DNA of 64,000 nt from Luoshenia tenuis. GTDB taxonomy: Bacteria; Bacillota; Clostridia; Christensenellales; GCA-900066905. The notes below the pieces were generated by a model, which saw only the letters and a program-made list of their open reading frames with translations, searched no databases and was not told the DNA's origin. Position numbers and translations under genes: made by a program. The stretch is from NCBI RefSeq assembly GCF_014384745.1, contig NZ_JACRSO010000001.1:124001-188000 (forward strand), given 5' to 3'. Positions 25,691 to 33,823 of the stretch are shown piece by piece. The number at the start of each line of letters is the position of its first letter. Position 1 is the first letter of the stretch.

Positions 25691-26437
25691 ATGCGCAATA
25701 TTAAACTGACACTGGCCTTTGACGGGAGCCGTTACCGTGGCTGGCAGCGCCTGGGGGATGACGCCAATACCATCCAGGGCCGGCTAGAGGCGGTGCTTGG
25801 CCGCATGACGGGCGAGAAGATCGCCCTAACCGGCTGCGGGCGTACGGATGCGGGCGTGCACGCGCTGCGCTATGTGGCCAACTTTAATACCCATAGCGAT
25901 TTGCCTGTAGCGGATATGCTGAATTACTGCTACCATTATCTCCCCGAAGATATCGTGGTACAGGCAGTCGAGGAGGTCCCCCAGGACTTCCATGCCCGCT
26001 TCCACGTCCGCGCCAAAACCTATCTGTACCGCATCGACAACCGGCCCCGTCACGATGTGTTTGCCCGGCGCTATAGCTGGCACCTGCCGGATCCTCTGGA
26101 TGTGGAAAGTATGCGTCTAAGCGCGCAGCCGCTTTTAGGGCGGCACGACTTTCAAAGTTTTACCCGCGCAAAGCCCGGTAAAAAATCCACCGTGCGCACT
26201 TTAAGCGCGGTAGAGATCGTCCGATGCGATGATGGGCTTATCACCCTCTCTTTTACCGGCGACGGATTTTTATGGCACATGGCCCGCATCCTGACCGGCA
26301 CGCTGGTGGAGGCGGGGTACGGGCGCTTTTCGCCCGAACAGGTATGCTCTGCCCTGGAGGCCAAACAGCGCGCGCAGGCCGGGCCGCTAGCCCCGGCTAA
26401 GGGGTTATTTCTTGCAGATGTGATCTACCGAGATTGA
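25691..26437 (+). CDS. truA: tRNA pseudouridine(38-40) synthase
   Basis: 248 residues, normal for TruA. The ATG follows ACGAGGTGG. The N-terminus KLTLAFDGSRYRGWQR and the catalytic motif GCGRTDAGVHALRYVANF (Asp near residue 55) are characteristic, as are FHVRAKTYLYRIDNR and FLWHMARILTGTLVEAG. It modifies uridines 38-40 in the anticodon arm of tRNAs. It is a single gene on the plus strand, followed by a hairpin terminator. Confidence 0.97.
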   Translation: MRNIKLTLAFDGSRYRGWQRLGDDANTIQGRLEAVLGRMTGEKIALTGCGRTDAGVHALRYVANFNTHSDLPVADMLNYCYHYLPEDIVVQAVEEVPQDFHARFHVRAKTYLYRIDNRPRHDVFARRYSWHLPDPLDVESMRLSAQPLLGRHDFQSFTRAKPGKKSTVRTLSAVEIVRCDDGLITLSFTGDGFLWHMARILTGTLVEAGYGRFSPEQVCSALEAKQRAQAGPLAPAKGLFLADVIYRD

Positions 26438-26747
26438 CATGCTTCTATATTTATGGGCAGAAAAAAGCCGGGGCAAAAGCTCGGTGGTCGTAAAACAGTT
26501 ATAATCATAGGTACGCTTTCCATCAGTAAGGGAAGCGTGTCTGCTTTTTCGCTCCAATCATCCAGAGAAAGCTACACTTTCCCCTGCGCTGGCTTTACCG
26601 GCTGCCTCTTTGTGGACTTGCTACACAGGAACGAATGCAGGAGCAATCATTCTCGGGCAGCAAGTAATAATGCTTACTAGCACTATAAAATCAGATGCTG
26701 TATAATGAGAGCAAGAAAATAATTGAAGTTTACGGAGGAAATAGATC
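26438..26747. other. gene-free stretch between truA and the VOC gene
   Basis: 310 bp with no supported gene. It contains the truA terminator (26513-26548), a TATAAT at 26701 that may serve the VOC gene without a clear -35, and the ribosome binding site GGAGG of that gene. Base composition shifts towards AT in the last 100 bp. Confidence 0.6.
26513..26548 (+). terminator. truA terminator
   Basis: ACGCTTTCC / GGGAAGCGT forms a 9-bp stem (one G-U pair) with an 8-base loop, followed by GTCTGCTTTTT. Confidence 0.65.
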
Positions 26748-27131
26748 GTGAAAATTGAACATATTGCAATGTATGTAAATGATTTGGCAGGAGCAAGAGA
26801 TTTTTTTGTGAAATACTTTGATGCAATTGCTAATGATGAATATCATAATCCAAATACGAATTTCCGTTCTTACTTTTTAGAATTCGGAGATGGTGCGAGA
26901 CTTGAAATTATGAATCATCCAAACATGCAAGATGGTGAAAAAGGTATAAGACGAACTGGCATGATTCATTTAGCATTTAGCATTGGCTCAAAAGAAAAAG
27001 TTGATGAACTCACACAAAGATTGGAGAAAGATGGATATGAAGTGTTATCGGGACCAAGAACGACGGGTGATGGCTACTACGAAAGTTGCATCGTTGGAAT
27101 TGAGGAGAATCAGATAGAAATCACAATTTAG
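26748..27131 (+). CDS. VOC-family (glyoxalase/bleomycin resistance-like) protein
   Basis: 127 residues, starting at GTG 26748 nine bases after GGAGG. The beta-alpha-beta pattern of one VOC domain is clear: KIEHIAMYVNDLAGARDFF at the start, SYFLEFGDGARLEIMNHP in the middle, and GYYESCIVGIEENQIEIT at the end, with the metal-ligand His/Glu positions kept. VOC proteins include lyases, dioxygenases and resistance proteins; the substrate cannot be assigned. The gene is much more AT-rich and uses AT-ending codons unlike its neighbours, so recent acquisition is likely. Confidence 0.85.
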   Translation: MKIEHIAMYVNDLAGARDFFVKYFDAIANDEYHNPNTNFRSYFLEFGDGARLEIMNHPNMQDGEKGIRRTGMIHLAFSIGSKEKVDELTQRLEKDGYEVLSGPRTTGDGYYESCIVGIEENQIEITI

Positions 27132-27280
27132 GATACCAATTAATTGATAAAAATGCCCGTACACCATATGAACATACGAATTATCAGCGAAGCAGAAGCA
27201 AAAGCAAGATTCTACCATGGTGCCAAATTTGTCACTATTATCTTGTTGGGGAGTGCTTGCCCCAAACCCAGTATATATAG

Positions 27281-27311
27281 AATGGAGCGTATCGATGCGA
27301 TACGCTCCATT
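27281..27311. terminator. long hairpin between convergent genes
   Basis: A perfect 14-bp stem (AATGGAGCGTATCG / CGATACGCTCCATT) with a 3-base loop. It lies between the VOC gene and the end of the fusion gene. The T run is weak on both sides (AACTGTTTT on plus). Confidence 0.6.
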
Positions 27312-27375
27312 AACTGTTTTATGGACACCGCCGGAAAGCCCCGGCTCATTATTTCGCTTAGAAATACGGTAAACG

Positions 27376-29910
27376 TTAAGCGGTCTCGATGGCGTTATCC
27401 GCCTGCAGCTGCAACAGCTTCACCGCGTCCTCCCGCATTTTGTACTTCAAAATCTTACCCGCCGCATTCATGGGGAAGGCGTCCACAAAGGTCACATAGC
27501 GCGGCGTTTTGTGCTTGGCCATGTGAGAAGAGACGAACTCCTTGATCTCCGCCTCGCTGGAGGTCTCGCCCGGCTTTAAGATCACGCAGGCCATGATCTC
27601 CTCGCCGTACTGTTTATCGGGTACGCCAATCACCTGCACATCCGATACCTTGGGATGGGTATAGATAAAGTCCTCGATCTCCTTTGGATAGATGTTCTCG
27701 CCGCCGCGGATGATCATATCCTTGATACGGCCGGTGATCTTGTAGTTGCCGTTCTCATCCCGGCGGGCCAGGTCACCAGAGTGCAGCCAGCCTTCTTCAT
27801 CAATGGCTGCGGCGGTGGCTTCAGGCATCTTGTAGTAGCCCTTCATAATGTTATAGCCGCGGGCGACGAACTCGCCGTCCACATTATCGGGCAGGTCTTC
27901 CCCGGTCTCCGGGTCCACGATCTTGCACTCCACCCCATACATGGCGCCGCCAACGGTGTTGACGCGCACATCGATGGAATCGGTGGTCTTGCTCATCGTG
28001 CAGCCTGGGGAGGCCTCGGTCTGCCCGTAGGTGATGCAGATCTCGGGCATATGCATCTTTTCAATGACCTCCTGCATGACCTTGATCGGGCAGGGGCTGC
28101 CGGCCATGATGCCGGTGCGCATGTGGCTAAAGTCGGTCTTATCAAAGTCCTCATGCCCTAACATGGCGATAAACATGGTGGGCACGCCGTGGAAAGCCGT
28201 GATCTTTTCCTGGTTGATGCAAGCCAGACCCTTTTTGGGCGAGAAGGCCGGGATCGGGCTCATGGTGGTGCCATGGGTCATGGACGCCGTCATCGCCAGT
28301 ACCATGCCAAAGCAGTGGAACATCGGCACCTGGATCATCATCCGGTCTGCCGTGGACAAGTCCATGCAATCGCCTATGGCCTTGCCGTTATTCACCACGT
28401 TGTAATGGGTCAGCATTACGCCTTTGGGGAAGCCCGTGGTGCCGGAGGTGTACTGCATATTGCAAACATCGTGCTTATTGATGGCGGCGGCGCGGCGGTA
28501 GACCTCCTCTACCGGAACCCGCTCGCCCAAAGCCATGGCCTCATCCCAGGTATAGCAGCCATCCTGCTGGGAATCCACCGTGACGATGTTGCGCAGGAAG
28601 GGCAGCCGCTCCAAGTGCAGGGGCTTGCCTTTGGGGGCCGTGGCCAGCTCGGGGCAAAGCTCTTTGATGATGCCTACATAGTCGCTGTCCTTATAGCCAT
28701 CCACCATCACCAGGGTATGGGTATCGCTCTGGCGCAGCAGGTACTCGGCCTCGTGGATCTTGTAGGCCGTGTTGACCGTGACCAGTACCGCGCCGATCTT
28801 GGTGGTGGCCCAGAAGGTGATATACCAGGCCGGCACATTGGTGGCCCAGATGGCTACGTGATCCCCGGCGCGCACGCCCATGGCGATGAGCGAGCGGGCG
28901 AAGGCGTCCACATCGTCCCGGAACTCGGAATAGGTGCGGGTGTAGTCCAGCGTCGTGTAGCGGAAAGCATACTGATCCGGGAATTCCTCCACCACCCGGT
29001 CCAACACCTGGGGGAAGGTCAGATCGATCAAATGCTCCTTGGGCCAGATATACTTGCCTGTTCCCGCGTGGTTATCATACAGCCTGCGGGATTCGGCGGG
29101 CGTATCCATATACCGGCTCATAAAATTGGCGTAGTGCGGGAATACCACACCCGGGTCGCTCAAATCCGGCGCATAAGCCTTTACCCACTCCAGAGAAATA
29201 AAGCCCTCGTAGTTGATAGAGCGCAGCGCGCGCATGATGGAGTCAATGGGCAGATCGCCCTCCCCCATCATTTTATAGACCACCTTGCCATCCTCCACTA
29301 CGGAATCCTTTACATGCACATACTTGATATAGGCACCCAGGTTCTGTACGGTCTGCTCCGGCGTTTCGCCCGCAAAGCGGTAGGGGTGGTGCACATCCCA
29401 AAGCGCCGCCACATAATCGCTGGCAGCGGCCTGCAGCACCTCCCGCAGCCGTGCGGTGTCTACATACGCGCCGTTGGTCTCCAGCAGCAGCACCACATCG
29501 TTTTGCTCGGCATAGGGCAACACGGCGCGCAGGTTCTGTACCACGACCAGATCGTCCACCTCTTCGGTAGGCTGCACATGCTCCTCGCACAGGATGCGGA
29601 TGTATTTGGAACCCAGCTTGGCCGCCAGGTCGATATACTCTTTCAGTTCTTTTTGGGTTTCACACGCGTCTTCCCCGCTTTGGTTCATACAGCAGGCGGA
29701 AGACAGACAGGGGATCTCCAGGCGCATCTTTTTAAGCCGCTCGATCGTATGGGGCAGGTGCTTTTCCCGGAAAGGGCGCGCGTGCACGGAGAAGATATCA
29801 TCCCCCAGGCCGCGCAGCTCGATGCCTGCAAAGCCAAAGTCCTTTGCCATGGAGTAGATGTCCGACCAATCAAAATCCGGACAGCCCAACGTTGAAAATG
29901 CCAGTTTCAT
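27376..29910 (-). CDS. TIM-barrel sugar-phosphate-isomerase domain fused to AMP-forming acyl-CoA synthetase
   Basis: 844 residues from the ATG at 29910 (AAGGAGG upstream). Residues 1-265 are an AP-endonuclease-2/xylose-isomerase-like TIM barrel (MKLAFSTLGCPDFDWSDI, FGFAGIELRGLGD, LLLETNGAYVDT, WDVHHPYRFAGE, HVKDSVVEDGKV, FISLEWVKAYAP). Residues about 290-844 are a complete ANL-superfamily ligase with the P-loop-like YTSGTTGFPKGVML, TYGQTEASPG, WLHSGDLARRDENG, KITGRIKDMIIRGGENIYPKE and the C-terminal Lys in NAAGKILKYK. The ligase half resembles medium/long-chain fatty-acyl-CoA or aryl-CoA ligases. No stop or frameshift separates the parts. The first domain may supply or modify the substrate. 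A T-box leader precedes the gene, which is unusual for a non-synthetase, non-transport enzyme. Confidence 0.88.
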   Translation of the reverse strand: MKLAFSTLGCPDFDWSDIYSMAKDFGFAGIELRGLGDDIFSVHARPFREKHLPHTIERLKKMRLEIPCLSSACCMNQSGEDACETQKELKEYIDLAAKLGSKYIRILCEEHVQPTEEVDDLVVVQNLRAVLPYAEQNDVVLLLETNGAYVDTARLREVLQAAASDYVAALWDVHHPYRFAGETPEQTVQNLGAYIKYVHVKDSVVEDGKVVYKMMGEGDLPIDSIMRALRSINYEGFISLEWVKAYAPDLSDPGVVFPHYANFMSRYMDTPAESRRLYDNHAGTGKYIWPKEHLIDLTFPQVLDRVVEEFPDQYAFRYTTLDYTRTYSEFRDDVDAFARSLIAMGVRAGDHVAIWATNVPAWYITFWATTKIGAVLVTVNTAYKIHEAEYLLRQSDTHTLVMVDGYKDSDYVGIIKELCPELATAPKGKPLHLERLPFLRNIVTVDSQQDGCYTWDEAMALGERVPVEEVYRRAAAINKHDVCNMQYTSGTTGFPKGVMLTHYNVVNNGKAIGDCMDLSTADRMMIQVPMFHCFGMVLAMTASMTHGTTMSPIPAFSPKKGLACINQEKITAFHGVPTMFIAMLGHEDFDKTDFSHMRTGIMAGSPCPIKVMQEVIEKMHMPEICITYGQTEASPGCTMSKTTDSIDVRVNTVGGAMYGVECKIVDPETGEDLPDNVDGEFVARGYNIMKGYYKMPEATAAAIDEEGWLHSGDLARRDENGNYKITGRIKDMIIRGGENIYPKEIEDFIYTHPKVSDVQVIGVPDKQYGEEIMACVILKPGETSSEAEIKEFVSSHMAKHKTPRYVTFVDAFPMNAAGKILKYKMREDAVKLLQLQADNAIETA

Positions 29911-29945
29911 ATTTTCTTCCTCCTTACTTTTTAGGGCAGGAGGCT

Positions 29946-30222
29946 AAATAAAAAACGCTTTCGCCTCCTGCTCCAGGCAAGAGACGAAAGCGTAAACTTC
30001 CGCGGTACCACTCTTATTGGCATAGCATGCTATACCCTCTTTGCGGCATCACTATCAATGCCCTGCATGGTTAACGGGCGCAACCCCGTCCGCACCTAAT
30101 TGAATCCCTTTCAGTGCAGCCGCTCCAGGGGGAGTGTGAACCACCATCCGCACTGTTTCGCACCAACCAACAGCTCTCTTGAACGGACCGATGATCTTTT
30201 TGCCCTATCATCGCGTTTGATT
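29946..30222 (-). ncRNA. T-box leader upstream of the isomerase-ligase fusion
   Basis: On the minus strand the leader shows T-box landmarks in order: AAGAGAGCTG with GGTTGGTGCGAAACAG (AG bulge and apical loop of stem I, 30145-30180), the stem I base pairing GTCCG with CGGAC, a GCCCGTTA element, the T-box core AAGAGTGGTACCGCGG (30000-30015), and a terminator hairpin (29956-29992; CGCTTTCGTCTC / GAGGCGAAAGCG, then TTTTTTATTT). The specifier region reads CTGAAAGGGATTC. By analogy with glyQS spacing the codon would be GGG (Gly), but UUC (Phe) followed by A is also possible; I cannot decide without folding. Uncharged tRNA would favour read-through into the fusion gene. Confidence 0.87.
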
Positions 30223-30228
30223 GAGAAA

Positions 30229-30257
30229 AATATAGCAAATCCCTTCCGTTTTGTCAA
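30229..30257 (-). promoter_or_regulatory. promoter of the T-box transcript
   Basis: A consensus TTGACA, a 17-bp spacer and TATATT on the minus strand, directly upstream of the T-box leader. Confidence 0.75.
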
Positions 30258-30292
30258 CACCCTTTTGGTGAACTTTTTTGTTTCCCTTACCA

Positions 30293-31480
30293 TCAGACGA
30301 TTGGGGCGGTCTGGGAAATCTCCTCGATGGTCTTGACCTGCAAGCGCACCTCTACCGTGCCGTCGCCCCTATCTTTTAGTTCTATAGTACGGTCCAGCAC
30401 CTCCGCATCCAGCGGAATCTCTCCCTCCAGCTGCTGCCAGGCCAGCGCCTCCGCCGCAGCTTTAAGCGCCTCCTCATCCACTGCGCCGCTCTGTGCGGCC
30501 AGCTCATAATCCGCGGCCACCAGCACCTCCGCTGGGAAAAGCCGCCCCGCGCCCAGCAGCGGCAGGCGCCGCCAGCGGGTATCCACCAGCGTATAGGGCA
30601 CCTCGCCCCCGGATAGCTGGATCTGCCAGTTGCCCAGGCGCAAAAAGCGCCGCTCATGCATTTGGCCGGTGGGCTTGATGGAGGCCGCCTCCCGGTCCAT
30701 CATCACGGTCTTATCATACCAGATATAGGCCTTGACGCTGCCGTTGGCATGCACACTACGCCCGGTGCCCAGCGCTTCATCATGGGGGATCCAGCCCGAG
30801 ATCAGCACATCTCCCGCATTTACCCGCTGGCCCACCTGCACTTTGGCCACCCCATCCAGCGGCGTGATCTCCGCCACCACTCCCGCCTTATCGGCTACCA
30901 GGTCGCAGGGCTGGTCTTTGGCCAGCATGCCGGGCGGGTCCACCGCCTCCACCACCTCGATATGCAGCCGCACCCCTTTTAGCCGCATCGAAACAAAGGA
31001 GATGCCTGGACAATCCAGCTGCAGCCGCGCCTGGCAGGCGTGCAGATCGATACTGCTGGAGGGCACGCCAACCTTGACCCCATACTCGTCCAACAGCTGT
31101 GTGACCTGCTCTACAGGCACCTTTTCAAGGCCGGTAATATCGATGCTCCAGACAAAAGACGTTAAAAAAAACAGCGCCGCCAGGCAGCAAAGCGTGCCCA
31201 GCGCAAAGCCGACCCGCCCTTTGAGCCTTAAAAGCTGCGCGGGCAGGCCGCACTTGCGTACCACGCTGACCGTACAGCGCACCTGCTCTAGCAGCCTGCG
31301 CATCTTTAGATAGCCGCGCATCCCCACCCGGGCATACATCAGCGTATAGGTGGGCCGCTCTACGCCCCAAAAGCGCACCCCCTGACGGGCGCACAGGTTA
31401 AGCAGTTTTTCCAGGGACAGGCCCTCTACCCGAATATAGACATACCCCGTCAAAAAATACCAAATTCTCGCGATCAGCAT
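30293..31480 (-). CDS. yqfD: sporulation protein YqfD
   Basis: 395 residues. The N-terminus LIARIWYFLTGYVYIRVEGLSLEKLLNLC, one central membrane helix (FALGTLCCLAALFFLTSFVWSIDI, about 95-118) and the extracytoplasmic POTRA-like segment (GLEKVPVEQVTQLLDEYGV) are typical of YqfD, a stage IV sporulation protein. In B. subtilis it belongs to the mother-cell sigma-E regulon and is needed for efficient sporulation. It lies 48 bp after yqfC, as in many Clostridia. Its presence argues for a spore-forming lineage. Confidence 0.93.
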   Translation of the reverse strand: MLIARIWYFLTGYVYIRVEGLSLEKLLNLCARQGVRFWGVERPTYTLMYARVGMRGYLKMRRLLEQVRCTVSVVRKCGLPAQLLRLKGRVGFALGTLCCLAALFFLTSFVWSIDITGLEKVPVEQVTQLLDEYGVKVGVPSSSIDLHACQARLQLDCPGISFVSMRLKGVRLHIEVVEAVDPPGMLAKDQPCDLVADKAGVVAEITPLDGVAKVQVGQRVNAGDVLISGWIPHDEALGTGRSVHANGSVKAYIWYDKTVMMDREAASIKPTGQMHERRFLRLGNWQIQLSGGEVPYTLVDTRWRRLPLLGAGRLFPAEVLVAADYELAAQSGAVDEEALKAAAEALAWQQLEGEIPLDAEVLDRTIELKDRGDGTVEVRLQVKTIEEISQTAPIV

Positions 31481-31528
31481 GCGGGCCGCTCCTTATCCAT
31501 CAGTTTATTCCAGCGCGCAAAGGCAGCG

Positions 31529-31810
31529 TTACTTTTGATACTCGATCGCCTCGATACTGCCCAGCACGATGATCTCCTCGCTGCCGATATTGCGCACGTT
31601 AAGTTCGCTGCCCGTGATGCGGATCACCCCGGCATTGGTATTGACTCGCACACAGGTTTGCGTATACTCGATGATCCCCCGATGGTTTTCGATATGGATG
31701 CGGTCATTGCCCAAAATCTCGATATGGGGCAGGTCCAGCATGATCTCTTCAGGCAGTTCGAACCATTCGCTCAGCTCTGCCTTGACCCGTCTCAAGTGTT
31801 TATCCTTCAT
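31529..31810 (-). CDS. yqfC: sporulation protein YqfC (YabP/YqfC family)
   Basis: A 93-residue protein with the compact all-beta YabP/YqfC pattern: LPEEIMLDLPHIEILGNDRI, ENHRGIIEYTQTCVRVNTNAG, ELNVRNIGSEEIIVLGSIEAI. It is encoded directly upstream of yqfD, its usual partner. It is expected to be made in the mother cell during sporulation. Confidence 0.92.
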   Translation of the reverse strand: MKDKHLRRVKAELSEWFELPEEIMLDLPHIEILGNDRIHIENHRGIIEYTQTCVRVNTNAGVIRITGSELNVRNIGSEEIIVLGSIEAIEYQK

Positions 31811-31899
31811 GGGCGCAAAGGCCTCCTTTACATAAACTTCCCTAGACTAACCTTATGCGCGGCCCCTTGGGAATAGACATCCTCACGGGCAAAGCAAAA

Positions 31900-31929
31900 G
31901 CCGGCCGGAAACGGATGTTTCCAGCCGGC
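31900..31929 (-). terminator. terminator of rpsU
   Basis: GCCGGC-GGAAAC / GTTTCC-GCCGGC with one mismatch and a 4-base loop, followed by TTTTGCTTT on the minus strand, between rpsU and yqfC. Confidence 0.75.
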
Positions 31930-32056
31930 CATGAGCCTGCCGATTCACCTCGCCCGGAAATCATCGCCCGGGCTTGTTGCTCTTTTGCATTTAAACGGGC
32001 AAAATCATTATTGCCCCATCATGCGTTCCCCGCCTAAAAAGTGCAGGGAAAACCGA

Positions 32057-32230
32057 TTAATACTTGCGCTTGCGCGCTGCCTCTGCCTTCTTTTTACGTT
32101 TCACGCTGGGTTTCTCATAATGCTCGCGTTTGCGAATTTCACTCATGATTCCAGCGCGCTGGCATTTCCGTTTGAAGCGCTTCAATGCACTTTCCAACGA
32201 TTCGTTTTCGCCTACTCGAATTTCAGACAT
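32057..32230 (-). CDS. rpsU: 30S ribosomal protein S21
   Basis: A 57-residue basic protein starting MSEIRVGENESLESALKRF, with QCQRAGIMSEIRKREHYEKP in the middle and a Lys/Arg-rich tail ending RKRKY. This is the standard bacterial S21 sequence. S21 binds near the anti-Shine-Dalgarno end of 16S rRNA. It lies upstream of yqfC, a common neighbourhood in Firmicutes, though the usual yqeY gene between them is missing. Confidence 0.97.
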   Translation of the reverse strand: MSEIRVGENESLESALKRFKRKCQRAGIMSEIRKREHYEKPSVKRKKKAEAARKRKY

Positions 32231-32384
32231 AATCTCTTAACCCTCCCTTCGCACACACACTGCGTATGCTAGCCGACCCTGCATCGGTCGCCGCTATGGG
32301 AAACGGCATACGAATATTATACTCTATTGATTTTTCCCATGTCAATGCACACGGCGAGAAAACCTTGAGCAAATTTGTCGCAAT

Positions 32385-32729
32385 TTAACCCATCCGCTCT
32401 TGCATGGGCTTGCCGCCCAGGATGTGCAGGTGCAAATGCTGCACGCTTTGGCAGGCATCTTTACCGCAGTTCGTGATCACACGATAGCCGCTTTCCTCCA
32501 CCCCAAGCGCCTTTGCTACCCGCTGTACCGTAAGCAGCAAATGCCCTAAAAGCTGTTCATCCTCCGCTTGCGCAGCGGCAATAGAGGCGATATGCTTTTT
32601 AGGCACCACCAGCACATGCACCGGGGTTTGGGGGTTCAAATCGTTAAAAGCTACGGCGTACTCGTCCTCATACACGATATTGCTGGGCACCTCGTGCGAG
32701 GCGATTTTGCAAAAGATACAATCGTCCAT
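32385..32729 (-). CDS. hinT: histidine triad (HIT) nucleotide-binding protein
   Basis: 114 residues, the length of HinT. The N-terminal CIFCKIASHEVPSNIVYEDE and the triad HLHLHILGG near the C-terminus are diagnostic, with TPVHVLVVPKKHI between them. HinT proteins are purine-nucleoside phosphoramidases of the cytoplasm. The ATG follows GGAGTG. It lies between a sugar kinase gene and rpsU. Confidence 0.95.
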   Translation of the reverse strand: MDDCIFCKIASHEVPSNIVYEDEYAVAFNDLNPQTPVHVLVVPKKHIASIAAAQAEDEQLLGHLLLTVQRVAKALGVEESGYRVITNCGKDACQSVQHLHLHILGGKPMQERMG

Positions 32730-32755
32730 TGTGATCCACTCCTTTTGTCGATAAC

Positions 32756-33703
32756 CTATTGACCCTGGTGGGCCGCGTAAAACGCCTCCAGCTGCGCCGG
32801 GGTCGGTAGACCCTCGTTGTCCCCCTGCACGGCGATCTGCATAGCGCCGATCGCATTGCCCCGCCCAACGGCCTCTTCAAAACTTTTGCCTTCCAGCCGG
32901 GCGCTGATCACCCCGACAGAAAAACCGTCGCCCGCGCCAACGGTATCGACGATCCTTTCCACCTTAAAGCCCGGCACGGTAAACGCACGCGTCCCTTCGG
33001 ACACATACGCACCCTGGCCACCCATTTTGATGATGACGCACTTGGCGCCGGCGGACCGGTAAAACGCCGCGATCTGCGCCGGGTCCTCAAACCCGGTCAA
33101 AATCTTTCCCTCGCCAATGCCGGGCAGCACGATATCGCTCTGGGCGGCAAAGGCATTGAGGGTGCGCACCATGGTCGCCTCATCCTTCCACAGCGAGGGA
33201 CGAAGATTTGGATCAAAGGATACCGTGGCGCCGTTTTCCCGAGCGCGGACAATCAGCCGCTGCGCCGCCGCACGGCAACTATCCGAAAGCGCCGGGGCGA
33301 TGCCCGTTAAATGTACATGCCGCACGCCGGCAAAGTCTACCTGGTCGATATCCTCTGGCGACAGGGTAGATGCGGCGCTGTTTTTGCGGAAATAAAAGAT
33401 ATCCGGGTCGCCGTTTTCTACCCGGCTTTTGATCTGGAAGCCGGTCAAATGCGCATCGTCAAAGGTGGCGTTTTGGGTCCCGATCCCCTCTTTGGCCAAC
33501 TTATCCGCAATAAAATGCCCAAAGGGATCATTCCCCAGCTTTGTCACGTAGGATACCGGATGCCCTAAACGCGTAAGGCCAATGGAAACATTCACCTCGG
33601 CCCCGGCCAAAAACTTGCGGAACAGGTCCGCATGCTGCAGGTCGCTCACATGTTCCGAGGCGAACAGGGTCAATGGTTCGCCAAAGAGGATTACCTCCGC
33701 CAT
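32756..33703 (-). CDS. PfkB-family sugar kinase (2-keto-3-deoxygluconate kinase-like)
   Basis: 315 residues. The start MAEVILFGEPLTLFAS, the glycine-rich FLAGAEVNVSIGLTRLGHPV, the central SFDPNLRPSLW and the catalytic DTVGAGDGFSVGVISA are those of ribokinase/PfkB enzymes, closest in form to KdgK. It would phosphorylate a sugar or sugar acid with ATP. No KDG aldolase or uronate genes are nearby, so the substrate is unproven. The ATG follows GGGCGG. It may be co-transcribed with hinT 26 bp downstream. Confidence 0.85.
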   Translation of the reverse strand: MAEVILFGEPLTLFASEHVSDLQHADLFRKFLAGAEVNVSIGLTRLGHPVSYVTKLGNDPFGHFIADKLAKEGIGTQNATFDDAHLTGFQIKSRVENGDPDIFYFRKNSAASTLSPEDIDQVDFAGVRHVHLTGIAPALSDSCRAAAQRLIVRARENGATVSFDPNLRPSLWKDEATMVRTLNAFAAQSDIVLPGIGEGKILTGFEDPAQIAAFYRSAGAKCVIIKMGGQGAYVSEGTRAFTVPGFKVERIVDTVGAGDGFSVGVISARLEGKSFEEAVGRGNAIGAMQIAVQGDNEGLPTPAQLEAFYAAHQGQ

Positions 33704-33773
33704 AATCGTTTTTCCGCCCTTCTATACTCTTGGGTTTTCGGTCATACCGCTATATTTAGTATAACCCCAAAGC

Positions 33774-33794
33774 CTCCTTTCGTAAAGAAAGGAG
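33774..33794 (-). terminator. hairpin after the YbaN-HMA gene
   Basis: CTCCTTTC / GAAAGGAG with a 5-base loop, 30 bp past the stop of the YbaN-HMA gene. The trailing T run on the minus strand is short (GCTTTGGGG), so termination strength is uncertain. Confidence 0.4.
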
Positions 33795-33823
33795 TTAAAA
33801 GGCGGCCATCTAGCCGAGGGTTT

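Noticed and set aside
26453..26680. 75-codon plus-strand frame after truA
   Set aside because: It overlaps the truA terminator and shows no domain.
27144..27545. 133-codon plus-strand frame after the VOC gene
   Set aside because: It crosses the long hairpin and the 3' end of the fusion gene; the protein resembles nothing and becomes a shadow of that gene.
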